64,000 bases of DNA, taken from NCBI RefSeq assembly GCF_013623905.1, contig NZ_JABKDD010000005.1:1-64000 (forward strand). The letters are read 5' to 3'. The notes beneath the pieces are model-generated. The model saw nothing but the letters and a program-made list of their open reading frames with translations, made no database searches and was not told where the DNA came from. How positions within the stretch are numbered: position 1 is the stretch's first letter; each line of letters opens with the position of its first letter. This stretch comes from Brevibacterium sediminis (GTDB taxonomy: Bacteria > Actinomycetota > Actinomycetes > Actinomycetales > Brevibacteriaceae). Shown here in pieces: positions 48,017 to 56,628 of this stretch. A program made the position numbers and the translations under genes.

Positions 48017-49255
48017 ATGACGACCGTCTTGGAGTGGACCGGCAAGGCCGCCGCCTTCGACCTCGGTCGCCGCCTCGTGGACGGTGGCCCTGAACGGGAG
48101 GGCCACCTCGGTGATGGTCGTCCACATCTGTGGGACGTCGACGGCACCGCTCACGTTCCCGATCCACACGAGAATCTGCTCGTCGTCGGGGACAATCTGC
48201 CCGCGCTGACCGCCCTGCTGGCCACGCACCGCCGGCAGGTCAAGGTCGTCTACATCGATCCGCCGTACAACACGGGCAACGCGCACACCTACAAAGATCA
48301 CGGGCACGATCACGCCAGTTGGCTGTCATTCATGGCCCCGCGGCTGCTGCTCGCCCGTGAGCTCATGCGTGAGGACGGGGTGCTTTTCCTCCATCTCGAC
48401 GACAAGGAGAGCGCGTGGGCTCAGCTGCTCGGGCACGAGATCTTCGGTGAAGACAATTCGCTGGGCACGCTCATCCATCAGCGCGCGAAGGGCGGCGGCA
48501 ACGCCCGCTCCTTCGTGCGCGGGCACGACTATGTGCACGTGTGGGCCCGCGATGCGAATCAGGTCGGGCCGTTCCTCACAGAGAAGAAGTCACCGGCGAA
48601 GCTCGAGGTCATCAACGGCAGGCGGATGCTCGTGGAGACCGATGTGCTGCGCGCCGGCTTCGGCCGCTATGCCCGCGGGTCCGAGCGGCGGCTGATGTAC
48701 GAGGACATCGTCGCCGTCAAGGGTGAGGGTAAACTCGCCGAGGTGGACGCGAAGCTGGAATCGGGCGAGTACATCCTGCGACCCTGGGGCACAGAGGGCA
48801 AGCACGCGGTGGTGCGGGTGACCCCGGCGGAGAAGGCGAGTTCGAAGCTGTACTCGATCATCAAGGCGCTCGGCGGGCAGAACGATCTGGAGCCGCTGGG
48901 CCTGGCGGGAGTGTTCAGCTACCCGAAGCCGGTCGAGCTGGTGAAGGCGCTCGTAGCCTCGCAGACATTCTTCGACTCCGATGCCATCGTCCTCGACTTC
49001 TTCGCCGGGTCCGGGACCACTGCGCAGGCCGTGATGGCCGCGAACGAACGGGATCAGGGGTCGCGGTCGTTCGTGCTCGTGCAGACCCCGGAGCCGCTGC
49101 GGTCGAAGACGGCCCGGGCCGTGGTGACGGCAGCTGGTGGCGGAGTCGAATTCCCTACGATCAGCGAACTCACCGCCGAACGCATCCGCCGCGCAGCCGA
49201 TGTCCACTCCCCCGGACTGACCTTCACCCAGCTCGAGGTCGTCGACGGCGAATAG
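48017..49255 (+). CDS. Site-specific DNA-methyltransferase, orphan type III Mod-like
   Basis: A 412-residue N4/N6-adenine or cytosine amino-methyltransferase. The catalytic motif IV, DPPYNTG, is at 81-87 and the AdoMet motif I, DFFAGSGTT, is at 327-335, giving the beta-class order of type III Mod proteins. The target-recognition region (about 160-290) is of ordinary size. No restriction or Res helicase gene is adjacent, so it is an orphan in this window. The ATG at 48017 follows AAGGAGAAGG. It starts 37 bp from the divergent LhgO-like gene. Possible roles are epigenetic control or a remnant R-M system. Confidence 0.9.
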   Translation: MTTVLEWTGKAAAFDLGRRLVDGGPEREGHLGDGRPHLWDVDGTAHVPDPHENLLVVGDNLPALTALLATHRRQVKVVYIDPPYNTGNAHTYKDHGHDHASWLSFMAPRLLLARELMREDGVLFLHLDDKESAWAQLLGHEIFGEDNSLGTLIHQRAKGGGNARSFVRGHDYVHVWARDANQVGPFLTEKKSPAKLEVINGRRMLVETDVLRAGFGRYARGSERRLMYEDIVAVKGEGKLAEVDAKLESGEYILRPWGTEGKHAVVRVTPAEKASSKLYSIIKALGGQNDLEPLGLAGVFSYPKPVELVKALVASQTFFDSDAIVLDFFAGSGTTAQAVMAANERDQGSRSFVLVQTPEPLRSKTARAVVTAAGGGVEFPTISELTAERIRRAADVHSPGLTFTQLEVVDGE

Positions 49256-49308
49256 CGCCCGGCGGCGACGTGCCAGCCGAAGACCGCCCCGCCGTACCTT
49301 CCGACTGA

Positions 49309-49368
49309 ATTGCTGGGTCGATCCACGGTGTTTTCGACCTCCAGAACACCGTGGATCGACCCAACAAT
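49309..49368. terminator. Long palindrome, family B copy 2, between convergent genes
   Basis: Arms 49309-49332 and 49345-49368 complement over 24 nt with one mismatch; the loop is TTCGACCTCCAG. The arm is nearly the same as at 14435-14494. It lies between the methyltransferase and the leftward TetR gene, able to end both. Confidence 0.8.
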
Positions 49369-49423
49369 CGCCTCAACAATCTCCTCCGACGGTACGGCGC
49401 CGGACCGTTCCCAGAATGTGACG

Positions 49424-50089
49424 TCAGTGTGCGACCAGTGGTTCCAGTTCCGCTTCGAGGATTGCCTTCGCCGAGGCGGCGCTGCGCTCATCGAGCATGA
49501 CTTCCTGAGCCAGCCCCTTGCCCAAGGCGATCATCCGCATCGCCCACGCAGTCGCAACCTCGCCATCGGTGCCACCGGAGTCATCGGTGCCACCGGTGCC
49601 TCCGGTGCCATCGGCGTCGTCGGTTTCAGCGTCACCATCGCCCCCACAGACCGCCCGATAGAGGCGGATTCCGAGCTCGAGAGTCGCACGATCGCTGGCG
49701 CGGATGATGTCGGCGATCTGCTCGTCCATCACCGCCCGGGCGACGTAGGTGTACCACACGGATGCACCGATGCACATCGTCTCACCAGCGGGAATGAATG
49801 CGAAACAGAACTCACGGAGCGCACTCACCGCCTCGGCGGAACCGGGGTCGGACGACGCATCGGCACCTTCCGGACCTGCCGCCTCGGCGCTGTCGACGAT
49901 CTGTCGGCACCCCTCGAGGATGAGCTCACTGCGCGAGGGGAAGTAATGCTGCACGCGACCGATGGAGATGCCTGCCGCCTCGGCGACGGAACGGAACGAC
50001 ACCCCGTCGATCCCTTTGAGATAGATGACCTGCCACAGGGCATGGACGATCTCGGTGCGGCGCTGGGCATGGTCGACGATCTTCGGCAT
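49424..50089 (-). CDS. TetR family regulator of the ABC-2 exporter
   Basis: A 221-residue regulator with HTH SFRSVAEAAGISIGRVQHYF (residues 31-50). A low-complexity Gly/Thr/Asp insert (DGTGGTGGTDDSGGTDG) splits the ligand domain around residues 160-176 and derives from a local repeat. It is divergent from an ABC-2 exporter pair with an inverted repeat over the shared promoter, so it is the likely repressor. The inducer is presumably the exported compound. Confidence 0.88.
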   Translation of the reverse strand: MPKIVDHAQRRTEIVHALWQVIYLKGIDGVSFRSVAEAAGISIGRVQHYFPSRSELILEGCRQIVDSAEAAGPEGADASSDPGSAEAVSALREFCFAFIPAGETMCIGASVWYTYVARAVMDEQIADIIRASDRATLELGIRLYRAVCGGDGDAETDDADGTGGTGGTDDSGGTDGEVATAWAMRMIALGKGLAQEVMLDERSAASAKAILEAELEPLVAH

Positions 50090-50097
50090 CCTCCCAC

Positions 50098-50144
50098 TTT
50101 ACAATACGTTCAACTTGCATCATTATTGCAGTATGAATGTATTG
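50098..50144 (+). promoter_or_regulatory. Exporter promoter and TetR operator
   Basis: A -35 TTTACA (50098-50103), 17-nt spacer and -10 CATTAT (50121-50126) precede the start ATG at 50133, so the mRNA should be leaderless. CAATACGTTCA (50102-50112) and TGAATGTATTG (50134-50144) form an inverted repeat with one mismatch that encloses the -10 and the start. That is suited to repression by the divergent TetR. Confidence 0.75.
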
Positions 50145-51095
50145 CCATCGGTCGATGAAGGCATCTCGGTCCGCGGTCTGACGAAGAGCTACGGCGGACA
50201 CCGCGTCGTCGACGAACTCAGCTTCGACGTCGCACCTGGCCAGGTGACGGGGTTCCTCGGCCCCAACGGCGCGGGCAAATCAACGACGCTGCAGATGATC
50301 CTCGGCCTCACCTCACCGGGCTCCGGCACCGCAGCCGTCCACGGCCGCCCCCTGCCCGAGCACGCGGAGCCCGCACGCATCGCCGGGGCATTCCTCGGCG
50401 CCGAGCACATGCTGCCGGGGCTCACCGCACGAGGACATCTCGACTGGATCGCCGCGGCAACGGGAACCGCACCCGCCCGGATCGACGAGATGCTCGACCT
50501 CGTCGACCTCACCCGCGCACGCTCCCGCCGCATCTCACAACTGTCACTGGGCATGCGTCAGCGGCTCGGCATCGCCGCCGCCCTCCTCACCGACCCCGAG
50601 GTGATCATCCTCGACGAACCGCTCAACGGGCTCGACCCCGCCGGAATCACGTGGCTGCGATCGCTCCTCACGGATTTCGCGAGCACAGGCAGAACGGTGC
50701 TGCTGTCGAGCCATCTGCTGCGGGAGATGGAGCTCATCGCCCATCACGTCATCATCATCCGCGACGGCGCCCTCATTGCAGACCGGCCCCTCGAGGAGCT
50801 GCGGCGGGAATCCTCAAGCCGGGTGCAGGTGCAGGGGACGAACCTCGCACCGCTGCTCGATCACCTGCGGGACGAGGGCATCTCGGTCGACCCCGACGGA
50901 TCGGGCACTCACGCCGCGATCACCGGACTCGAGCCCGTCGAGATCTTCAGGCTCTGTGTTCGTCTCGGGGTCGAACTCACAGGGCTCGCGACCGAGGAGC
51001 GCGGCCTCGAAGACACCTTTCTCGGCCTCACGGACACCGGCGACGATCGGCACAGGCACACACTTCGACACCCGATACAGGGAGCGACGGCATGA
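50133..51095 (+). CDS. ABC-2 exporter ATP-binding protein
   Basis: A 320-residue ATPase of the drug/bacitracin-exporter type. Motifs: Walker A GPNGAGKST (43-51), signature LSLGMRQR, Walker B EVIILDEPLNGLDP. The C-terminal extension (about 225-320) is typical of BcrA-like proteins. No ribosome binding site precedes the ATG, consistent with a leaderless mRNA. Its stop overlaps the permease start by 4 nt (ATGA). Probable function: efflux of an amphiphilic compound, controlled by the divergent TetR. Confidence 0.92.
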   Translation: MNVLPSVDEGISVRGLTKSYGGHRVVDELSFDVAPGQVTGFLGPNGAGKSTTLQMILGLTSPGSGTAAVHGRPLPEHAEPARIAGAFLGAEHMLPGLTARGHLDWIAAATGTAPARIDEMLDLVDLTRARSRRISQLSLGMRQRLGIAAALLTDPEVIILDEPLNGLDPAGITWLRSLLTDFASTGRTVLLSSHLLREMELIAHHVIIIRDGALIADRPLEELRRESSSRVQVQGTNLAPLLDHLRDEGISVDPDGSGTHAAITGLEPVEIFRLCVRLGVELTGLATEERGLEDTFLGLTDTGDDRHRHTLRHPIQGATA

Positions 51096-51940
51096 CCTCG
51101 ACACCACCGACCATCCCGGTCTCTCTGCGAGTATCGGCCGCACCGATCGCCCTCCGACCCAGCTGGATACGTGCCGAATGGGTGAAGTTCCGTGACCTGC
51201 GCCGGTCGCGTCAGCTGCTCGTCGTCACGCTCATCGCGGGCGCGGTCTCGGCCGTGCTGCTCGTGCTCACCATTCCCGCCACCCGCGGTGCCCCGCTGTC
51301 GGAGACGAGCACCGAGGATGTGCTCTCGGCCAGCGTCCTCAGCGTCGATGCCGCCGCGGCTGTGCTCGTCGTCCTCGCGGCATGGTTCGCCGGGGTCGAG
51401 TTCCGCACCGGCGCGATCACCGAGGCCCTGCTGCGCGCCCGCGGGCGATCAGGCATCGTCGCGGCGAAGGCCGTCGTCATCGGCGCGGCCGCCACGGTCG
51501 CAGCCGTCGCCACGGCCGTGGCCGTGACGATCAGCGGCAGCCTCCTCGCGGCCACGCTCGCCGGGGCCGACTGGTCGGAGGTCCTTGCCGTGGCCGGCAG
51601 CTCCGGCCATCTGCGGCTGGCCTTCGGCAGCACTTTTCTGCCCGTCATCTATTCGCTTCTCGCGGTCTTCGGTGCGGTCGTCTTCCGCTCGGTCACCGGC
51701 GGAGTTCTCACCCCGTTGGCCCTGTTGGTCGGGTCTATGCTCGCCGGCTGGCTGCCGGACGCTCTCGCGTCCGTCCTCCGACCGCTCCTCCCTTTGGGCG
51801 CCGTGCACAACATCAGCGGGGTCGCCGAGGCGGGAGGGACCGAGTACATCGGTGTCCTCCCGGCCCTCCTCGTCCTCGTCGCCTGGGTGGTCGGCGGAGC
51901 AGTTCTGGCGACGTGGCGGCTGCGCAGACAGGACTTCTGA
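51092..51940 (+). CDS. ABC-2 exporter permease
   Basis: A 282-residue protein with about six membrane helices and a cytosolic N-terminus (SWIRAEWVKFRDLRRSRQ), the usual start of ABC-2 permeases. It forms the channel for the preceding ATPase. The ATG at 51092 overlaps that gene's stop. A long antiparallel frame covers it but has no support. Confidence 0.9.
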   Translation: MTSTPPTIPVSLRVSAAPIALRPSWIRAEWVKFRDLRRSRQLLVVTLIAGAVSAVLLVLTIPATRGAPLSETSTEDVLSASVLSVDAAAAVLVVLAAWFAGVEFRTGAITEALLRARGRSGIVAAKAVVIGAAATVAAVATAVAVTISGSLLAATLAGADWSEVLAVAGSSGHLRLAFGSTFLPVIYSLLAVFGAVVFRSVTGGVLTPLALLVGSMLAGWLPDALASVLRPLLPLGAVHNISGVAEAGGTEYIGVLPALLVLVAWVVGGAVLATWRLRRQDF

Positions 51941-52071
51941 AGCAGATTCCGAGACCAGCCCTGAGATCGGATCTGAGACTCTGCGGGCGAACAATCGGAC
52001 TCTTCGGACAGCGCTCGGGTCAACGACGTAGGGTCGAGGTGACTCAGCTGCCAACTCGAACAGGAGCAACC

Positions 52072-52368
52072 ATGTCAGTCGTCGCCATCAATGCCCTCAC
52101 CGTCCCCGAACCCGCTCGGGCGGAACTCGAAAAGCGGTTCGCGCAGCGCAAGCATTCTGTCGATGGGGCGCCCGGTTTCGAAGGCTTCCAGCTGCTGCGT
52201 CCGGTGGCCGGCGGGGACCAGTACTTCGTCTACACCCAGTGGGCGACGAAGGAGGACTTCGAGAACTGGAAGGCCAACCGGACGTCCTCCCACGAATCGA
52301 CCGGCAAGGCTCCGGTCTCCGAGCAGGCGAACCTCCTCGAGTTCGAGGTCGTCGACCTCGGCGAGTGA
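52072..52368 (+). CDS. Heme-degrading monooxygenase (MhuD/IsdG type)
   Basis: A 98-residue ferredoxin-like ABM-domain protein. The three family residues for heme binding and oxidation are in place: Asn7, Trp66 and His74, at almost the same positions as in MhuD and IsdG. It would open heme and release iron in the cytosol. The ATG at 52072 follows ACAGGAGCAACC. It is a single gene 131 nt after the exporter; no DtxR box was seen in front of it. Because the three residues agree, I prefer a heme oxygenase over a generic antibiotic-biosynthesis monooxygenase. Confidence 0.85.
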   Translation: MSVVAINALTVPEPARAELEKRFAQRKHSVDGAPGFEGFQLLRPVAGGDQYFVYTQWATKEDFENWKANRTSSHESTGKAPVSEQANLLEFEVVDLGE

Positions 52369-52414
52369 CGGTCGCCGGACCAACCGCGGCAACACGGCCC
52401 CCAAGGACGTCGAC

Positions 52415-53152
52415 CTATGCGTCGGCGTCCTTGTCCAATTCACTGAACGCTTCGACCTTCTTCGGGCTGCCGGCCACGAGGATCTCGTCGTCGGCGTAGA
52501 GCGTGACGTCCCGATCGGCGATGTCCCAGTGGGTGCCGCCGCGGCGTTTGAACGCGACGATCGTGACGTCGTACCTCGTGCGCAGCCCCAGCGAGGCCAA
52601 AGGCACGTCGGTCGTGCGCACCGGCGGAGTGGTGCGCGCCAGAACGAAGTCCTCGTCGATGGGCAGGAAGTCCGAGATATGCCCCCTGATCAGGTGGGCC
52701 AGACGCCTACCCATGTCGTTCTCGGGGCTGATGACGTTGCCGATGCCCAGCTGATGGAGGATCTCGGCGTGGGTTTCGCTGATCGCCTTCGCCCAGATGT
52801 GCCGATTGCCGAGCTTGAGGATCCGCGAGGCCACGAGGATGCTCGCCTCGAGGTCGCTGCCGATGGCGATGACGACGCGGGAGACCTCGTCGATGCCGAG
52901 CTGTCGCAGCACCACCTCGTCGGTGGCGTCGGCGCGAGAGGCATGAGCGAGGACATCGGCGAACTCGGCCACGACGGACTCGTCACGGTCGACGCCGATG
53001 ACCTCGACTCCATGCTCTGCGAGTTCGCGCGCCAGGGATCCGCCGAAGCGGCCGAGCCCGATCACGGCCACCGCTCCGTCCTTCGCCAGCGGCGAGGGGT
53101 CGCCGGTGAAGAACGACGCGGAGCGCGCCATCCAGTTCTTCTTCTCGTTCAT
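52415..53152 (-). CDS. Trk/Ktr potassium uptake regulatory subunit (RCK)
   Basis: A 245-residue cytosolic gate-control protein. The RCK_N Rossmann core (VAVIGLGRFGGSLARELAE) is at residues 28-46, with DRDESVVAEFADVLAHAS following. The C-terminal RCK_C domain is at about 160-235. It binds nucleotide and opens the membrane subunit encoded next to it (53225-54613). The stop is at 52415. The spacing to the channel gene is 72 bp on the same strand. Confidence 0.9.
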   Translation of the reverse strand: MNEKKNWMARSASFFTGDPSPLAKDGAVAVIGLGRFGGSLARELAEHGVEVIGVDRDESVVAEFADVLAHASRADATDEVVLRQLGIDEVSRVVIAIGSDLEASILVASRILKLGNRHIWAKAISETHAEILHQLGIGNVISPENDMGRRLAHLIRGHISDFLPIDEDFVLARTTPPVRTTDVPLASLGLRTRYDVTIVAFKRRGGTHWDIADRDVTLYADDEILVAGSPKKVEAFSELDKDADA

Positions 53153-53224
53153 GGTCTTTTCCTTTCTGGGCCGCCTCGGCAGGGGTGTCGGCAGTCGTTG
53201 ATTCGGCTTTCGACGGACCTGCCA

Positions 53225-54613
53225 TCAGCCGATCAGTGGCCGTTCCTTCGGCAGTTCGTAGCGGATGGGGCGCTCGCGCAGGGCCAGACCGGACGCCACG
53301 GTCACCGGACCCAGCCTGCCGAGCGCCATGGTGAGGATGAGGACGATCTGACTGGGCGCGGACAGATCTGCGGTGATCCCGGTCGACAGACCGACCGTGC
53401 CGAATCCGGAGATGACCTCGAAGAGGACCCGGCTGAGGCCGAATCTCGGGTCGCAGAGGAGGATGACCATCGTCGCCAGCAGCACCCAGCCGAGCGCGAG
53501 GACGATGACCGTCGTCGCCTGTCGATGCACGTCACGGGAGATGCGGCGACCGAACAGGGTCACGGATCGTCCGCCGCTGATCTCCGTCCACGTCGTCGCC
53601 GCGAGCACCGCCATCGTCGTAATCTTCACGCCGCCGGCCGTGCCGGCCGGTCCGCCGCCGATGAACATGAGGACGTCCATCCCGAACCAGGACACCGTGT
53701 GCATCTGGCTGATGTCGATCGAGTTGAACCCGGCCGTGCGCGTGATCGTCGATTGGAAGGTCGCTGCTTGGATCTTCCCCCACGCGTCGAGATGGCCCAT
53801 CGTCGCCGCATTGTTCCACTCGATGACGGCAATGAAGACAGTGCCGCCGATGAGCAGAACCGGGGTGATGACGACCATGATCCGCGTGGTCAGACCCCAC
53901 TTCAGCGGAGTTCGGTAGCGCCGGACGAGTTCGATGAGGACGGGATAGCCGAGCCCGCCGAGGATGACCGCCAGTCCGATCGGACCGCAGATGAAGGGAT
54001 CGGCCACGTAGTCGACGAGGTTGTCCTGACGGAGCCCGAATCCGGCGTTGTTGAACGCGGAGATCGCGTGGAAGATCGCATCCCAGATCGCGGCCGTGAC
54101 GGGTTCGTCGTAGTGGAGGAAGAATCGGAGGAACAGCGCCGAGGCGACCACGAGTTCCGTGCCGAAGGTCAGTGCCGTGATGCGCAGGACGAGAGGCTTG
54201 ACGCCGCCGATCGCATCGCTCTTCGTCTCCGAGGCCACGGATTGGCGGAGCCGGAGACCGGCCTTTCCCGCCAGCAGCAGGGCAAGCAGTGCGGTGAGCA
54301 GGAGCACGCCGAGACCGCCGGCCTGGATGAGGCAGATGATGACGATCTGACCGAAGAGCGTGAAGTCCTGACCGGTGTCGAGGACGACGAGTCCGGTGAC
54401 GCTGAGCGCCGAGGTGGCCGTGAAGAGGGCTTTGAGCAGTGAGATGCCGCCGTCGGCGACCGTGGCCGCCGGGGTCATGAGCAGAGTGGTTCCGGTGACC
54501 AACGCTGCCAGGTAGCCCGCGATGACGCGGACGATCGCTGAGCGATGTGAGCTGTGCACCAGACGAAATGTAGCACCATCGCAACGGTTCGGCGTCACCC
54601 GCAGGCAACTCAC
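53225..54613 (-). CDS. TrkH/KtrB family potassium transporter
   Basis: A 462-residue membrane channel with four pore repeats. Filter glycines are visible in SALSVTGL, SAFNNAGFG, TRTAGFNS and FGTVGLST. It takes up K+ together with the RCK subunit downstream. The start is uncertain: GTG 54613 opens the frame without a clear ribosome binding site, and GTG 54559 is close to the first helix. It lies opposite the APC permease in a divergent arrangement. Confidence 0.9.
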   Translation of the reverse strand: MSCLRVTPNRCDGATFRLVHSSHRSAIVRVIAGYLAALVTGTTLLMTPAATVADGGISLLKALFTATSALSVTGLVVLDTGQDFTLFGQIVIICLIQAGGLGVLLLTALLALLLAGKAGLRLRQSVASETKSDAIGGVKPLVLRITALTFGTELVVASALFLRFFLHYDEPVTAAIWDAIFHAISAFNNAGFGLRQDNLVDYVADPFICGPIGLAVILGGLGYPVLIELVRRYRTPLKWGLTTRIMVVITPVLLIGGTVFIAVIEWNNAATMGHLDAWGKIQAATFQSTITRTAGFNSIDISQMHTVSWFGMDVLMFIGGGPAGTAGGVKITTMAVLAATTWTEISGGRSVTLFGRRISRDVHRQATTVIVLALGWVLLATMVILLCDPRFGLSRVLFEVISGFGTVGLSTGITADLSAPSQIVLILTMALGRLGPVTVASGLALRERPIRYELPKERPLIG

Positions 54614-54729
54614 CGGTAACGGTCAGAATCCTGCTACTCTGCCTTATCGGAGTTGCCGTGATTCGGCTCATGCCCGGGGCACGGCCCAGCACCTGTTCGT
54701 CCATCCACAGAGAAGTGTCGAGGAACCTC

Positions 54730-56190
54730 ATGAGTCAACCTGAAACCCAGACCGTCACCGGAGATCGAGGCCACGGCTTCGTCCGGGCTCTCGGCACGGT
54801 CGACGCACTCTTCATCGGATTCGGTGCCATGATCGGCTTCGGCTGGGTCGTCCTCACCGGGGAGTGGCTCAACGGTGCAGGCACGCTCGGCGCCATCATC
54901 GCCTTCGCCGTCGGCGGCATCATCATGTGCTTCGTCGGCACCGTGTACTCGGAAATGGTGGCAGCGATGCCGCATGCCGGCGGGGAGCACAACTATCTCA
55001 TCCGGGCGATGGGTCCCCGCGTCTCCCTGTTCGGATCATGGGCGATCACCGGCGGCTACATCAGCGTCGTCATGTTCGAGGCGGTATCGGTGCCGAAGAC
55101 CGCCGTCTACCTGTTCCCGAACCTCGAGCAGATCAAGCTCTGGAACGTCGCCGGCTTCGACGTGTACCTCACCTGGGCACTCGTCGGCACGATCACAGCC
55201 ATCATCATCGCCTGGGTGAACATCCGCGGCGTCAAGCTCGCTTCGATGGTCCAGACCTTCGTCGTGTGGTTCCTCATCATCGTCGGTCTCATGCTGCTCA
55301 CCGGCGGTTTCGTCGGCGGCAGCCTCGAGAACACCGAGCCGCTGTTCACCGGCGGCGGCGCCGGATTCATCGGCGTCATGGCGGTCGTGCCGTTCCTCTT
55401 CGTCGGCTTCGACGTCATCCCGCAGTCCGCCGAGGAGGTCAAGCTGCCACCGGCGAAGATCGGCAAGCTCGTCGTCCTCTCCGTCATCATGGCTATCGTC
55501 TTCTACATCATCATCATCGGCACCACCTCGATGGCGATGCCAGCCGACGAGCTGGGCACTCATGACCTCGTCACCGCAGACGCACTGTCGATCATGTTCG
55601 ATTCGGACATCTGGGGCAAGATCGTCATCGCCGGTGGACTCGCGGGCATCATCACGTCGTGGAACGCCTTCCTCATGGGTTCGTCCCGTCTCATGTGGGC
55701 GATGGCCGCGGCCGGAATGATCCCGAAGTGGTTCGGCAAGCTCCACCCGAAATACCGCACTCCGTCGAATGCCATCATCTTCATCGGCATCCTCTCCGCG
55801 ATCGCTCCCTTCTTCGGCACTGCAGCGCTCGGCTGGATCGTCGACGCGGGCTCGCCCGCCATCGTCATCGCCTACTTCCTCGTCAGCGTCGGCTTCCTCG
55901 TCCTGCGCAAGCGCGAACCGAACATGGAACGCCCACTGCGCATCGGCGGAGATCGCAATGGCGGAGTGGTCATCGGCGTGATCTCATCGGTGCTCACGTT
56001 CATCCTCTTCATCCTCTACATTCCGATCACCCCGGTGTCTGCGCAGCTGGCATGGCAGTCGTGGGTCGGCTTCGCGGTGTGGCTGCTCGTCGGCATCTGG
56101 TTCATGATCAAGCTGCCCACCGGCATCAAGGCCGGCCCCAATGCCGAGAACGAACTCCTCGCGAAGGTCAAGGCCCTCCGCGGAAAGTGA
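54730..56190 (+). CDS. APC family amino-acid/amine permease
   Basis: A 486-residue APC-superfamily transporter with about 12 helices. Helix 1 carries GFGAMIGFGWVV, followed by YSEMVAAMPHAGGEHNYLIRAMG. The AEEVKLPPAKIGK loop is typical of the superfamily. The ATG at 54730 follows GAGGAACC. Substrate unknown; the closest neighbours downstream are one-carbon enzymes, so a methylated amine or amino acid is possible. Confidence 0.9.
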   Translation: MSQPETQTVTGDRGHGFVRALGTVDALFIGFGAMIGFGWVVLTGEWLNGAGTLGAIIAFAVGGIIMCFVGTVYSEMVAAMPHAGGEHNYLIRAMGPRVSLFGSWAITGGYISVVMFEAVSVPKTAVYLFPNLEQIKLWNVAGFDVYLTWALVGTITAIIIAWVNIRGVKLASMVQTFVVWFLIIVGLMLLTGGFVGGSLENTEPLFTGGGAGFIGVMAVVPFLFVGFDVIPQSAEEVKLPPAKIGKLVVLSVIMAIVFYIIIIGTTSMAMPADELGTHDLVTADALSIMFDSDIWGKIVIAGGLAGIITSWNAFLMGSSRLMWAMAAAGMIPKWFGKLHPKYRTPSNAIIFIGILSAIAPFFGTAALGWIVDAGSPAIVIAYFLVSVGFLVLRKREPNMERPLRIGGDRNGGVVIGVISSVLTFILFILYIPITPVSAQLAWQSWVGFAVWLLVGIWFMIKLPTGIKAGPNAENELLAKVKALRGK

Positions 56191-56628
56191 TCGCGGGAGC
56201 CGCCGTGTGAGGTGCGGCCGGGGCGCCATTATTCGCCGAGGCGAAGCGTCCTGATCCGCTTCGCCGCGGCGCAGCACCTTCCCCCGCCCCTCACCTTGAG
56301 TCGCACCCCGCACCACTAGTGGCACACCGCACCGTGAGTCGCAATCCGCACCGGCGGTCGCATCCCTCACCTTCAGCGACCTATCGCCCCTTTGCACCGG
56401 GGTGGTTTGTCGCTGTGAGTGAGGGGTGCATTGCTACCTGCAGGAGAAGCCACTCCGGGTGAGGGAGGCCGGCAGTGCCAACGGGAGGATTCGGCACCAA
56501 CGGTGCGTGATGCCGCTGCTCTGAGCCGACTGTCGCGCCCGAATATCCGAGCGCATCCGGACATGCGAACGCGGCCGCCGGCTGTGCGCAACGGCGACCG
56601 CGCTCGGTCTCGGGGAGCGGGAGTCGGC
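56191..56628. other. 438-nt convergent spacer with tandem repeats, no gene
   Basis: Between the APC permease and the leftward GcvT-fold gene. It holds TTCGCCGAGGCGAA at 56232-56245, the 19-bp tandem array at 56277-56390, and no supported frame. Confidence 0.6.
56277..56390. repeat. 19-bp degenerate tandem array
   Basis: Five 19-nt units in register (56296-56314, 56315-56333, 56334-56352, 56353-56371, 56372-56390), with a weaker one before them. The first four share the pattern NNNAGTCGCANNCCGCACC with changes; the fifth is more diverged. No coding signal crosses it. Confidence 0.7.

Noticed and set aside
56277-56390. CRISPR array for the 19-bp tandem units
   Set aside because: Units abut each other without unique spacers and are too degenerate.
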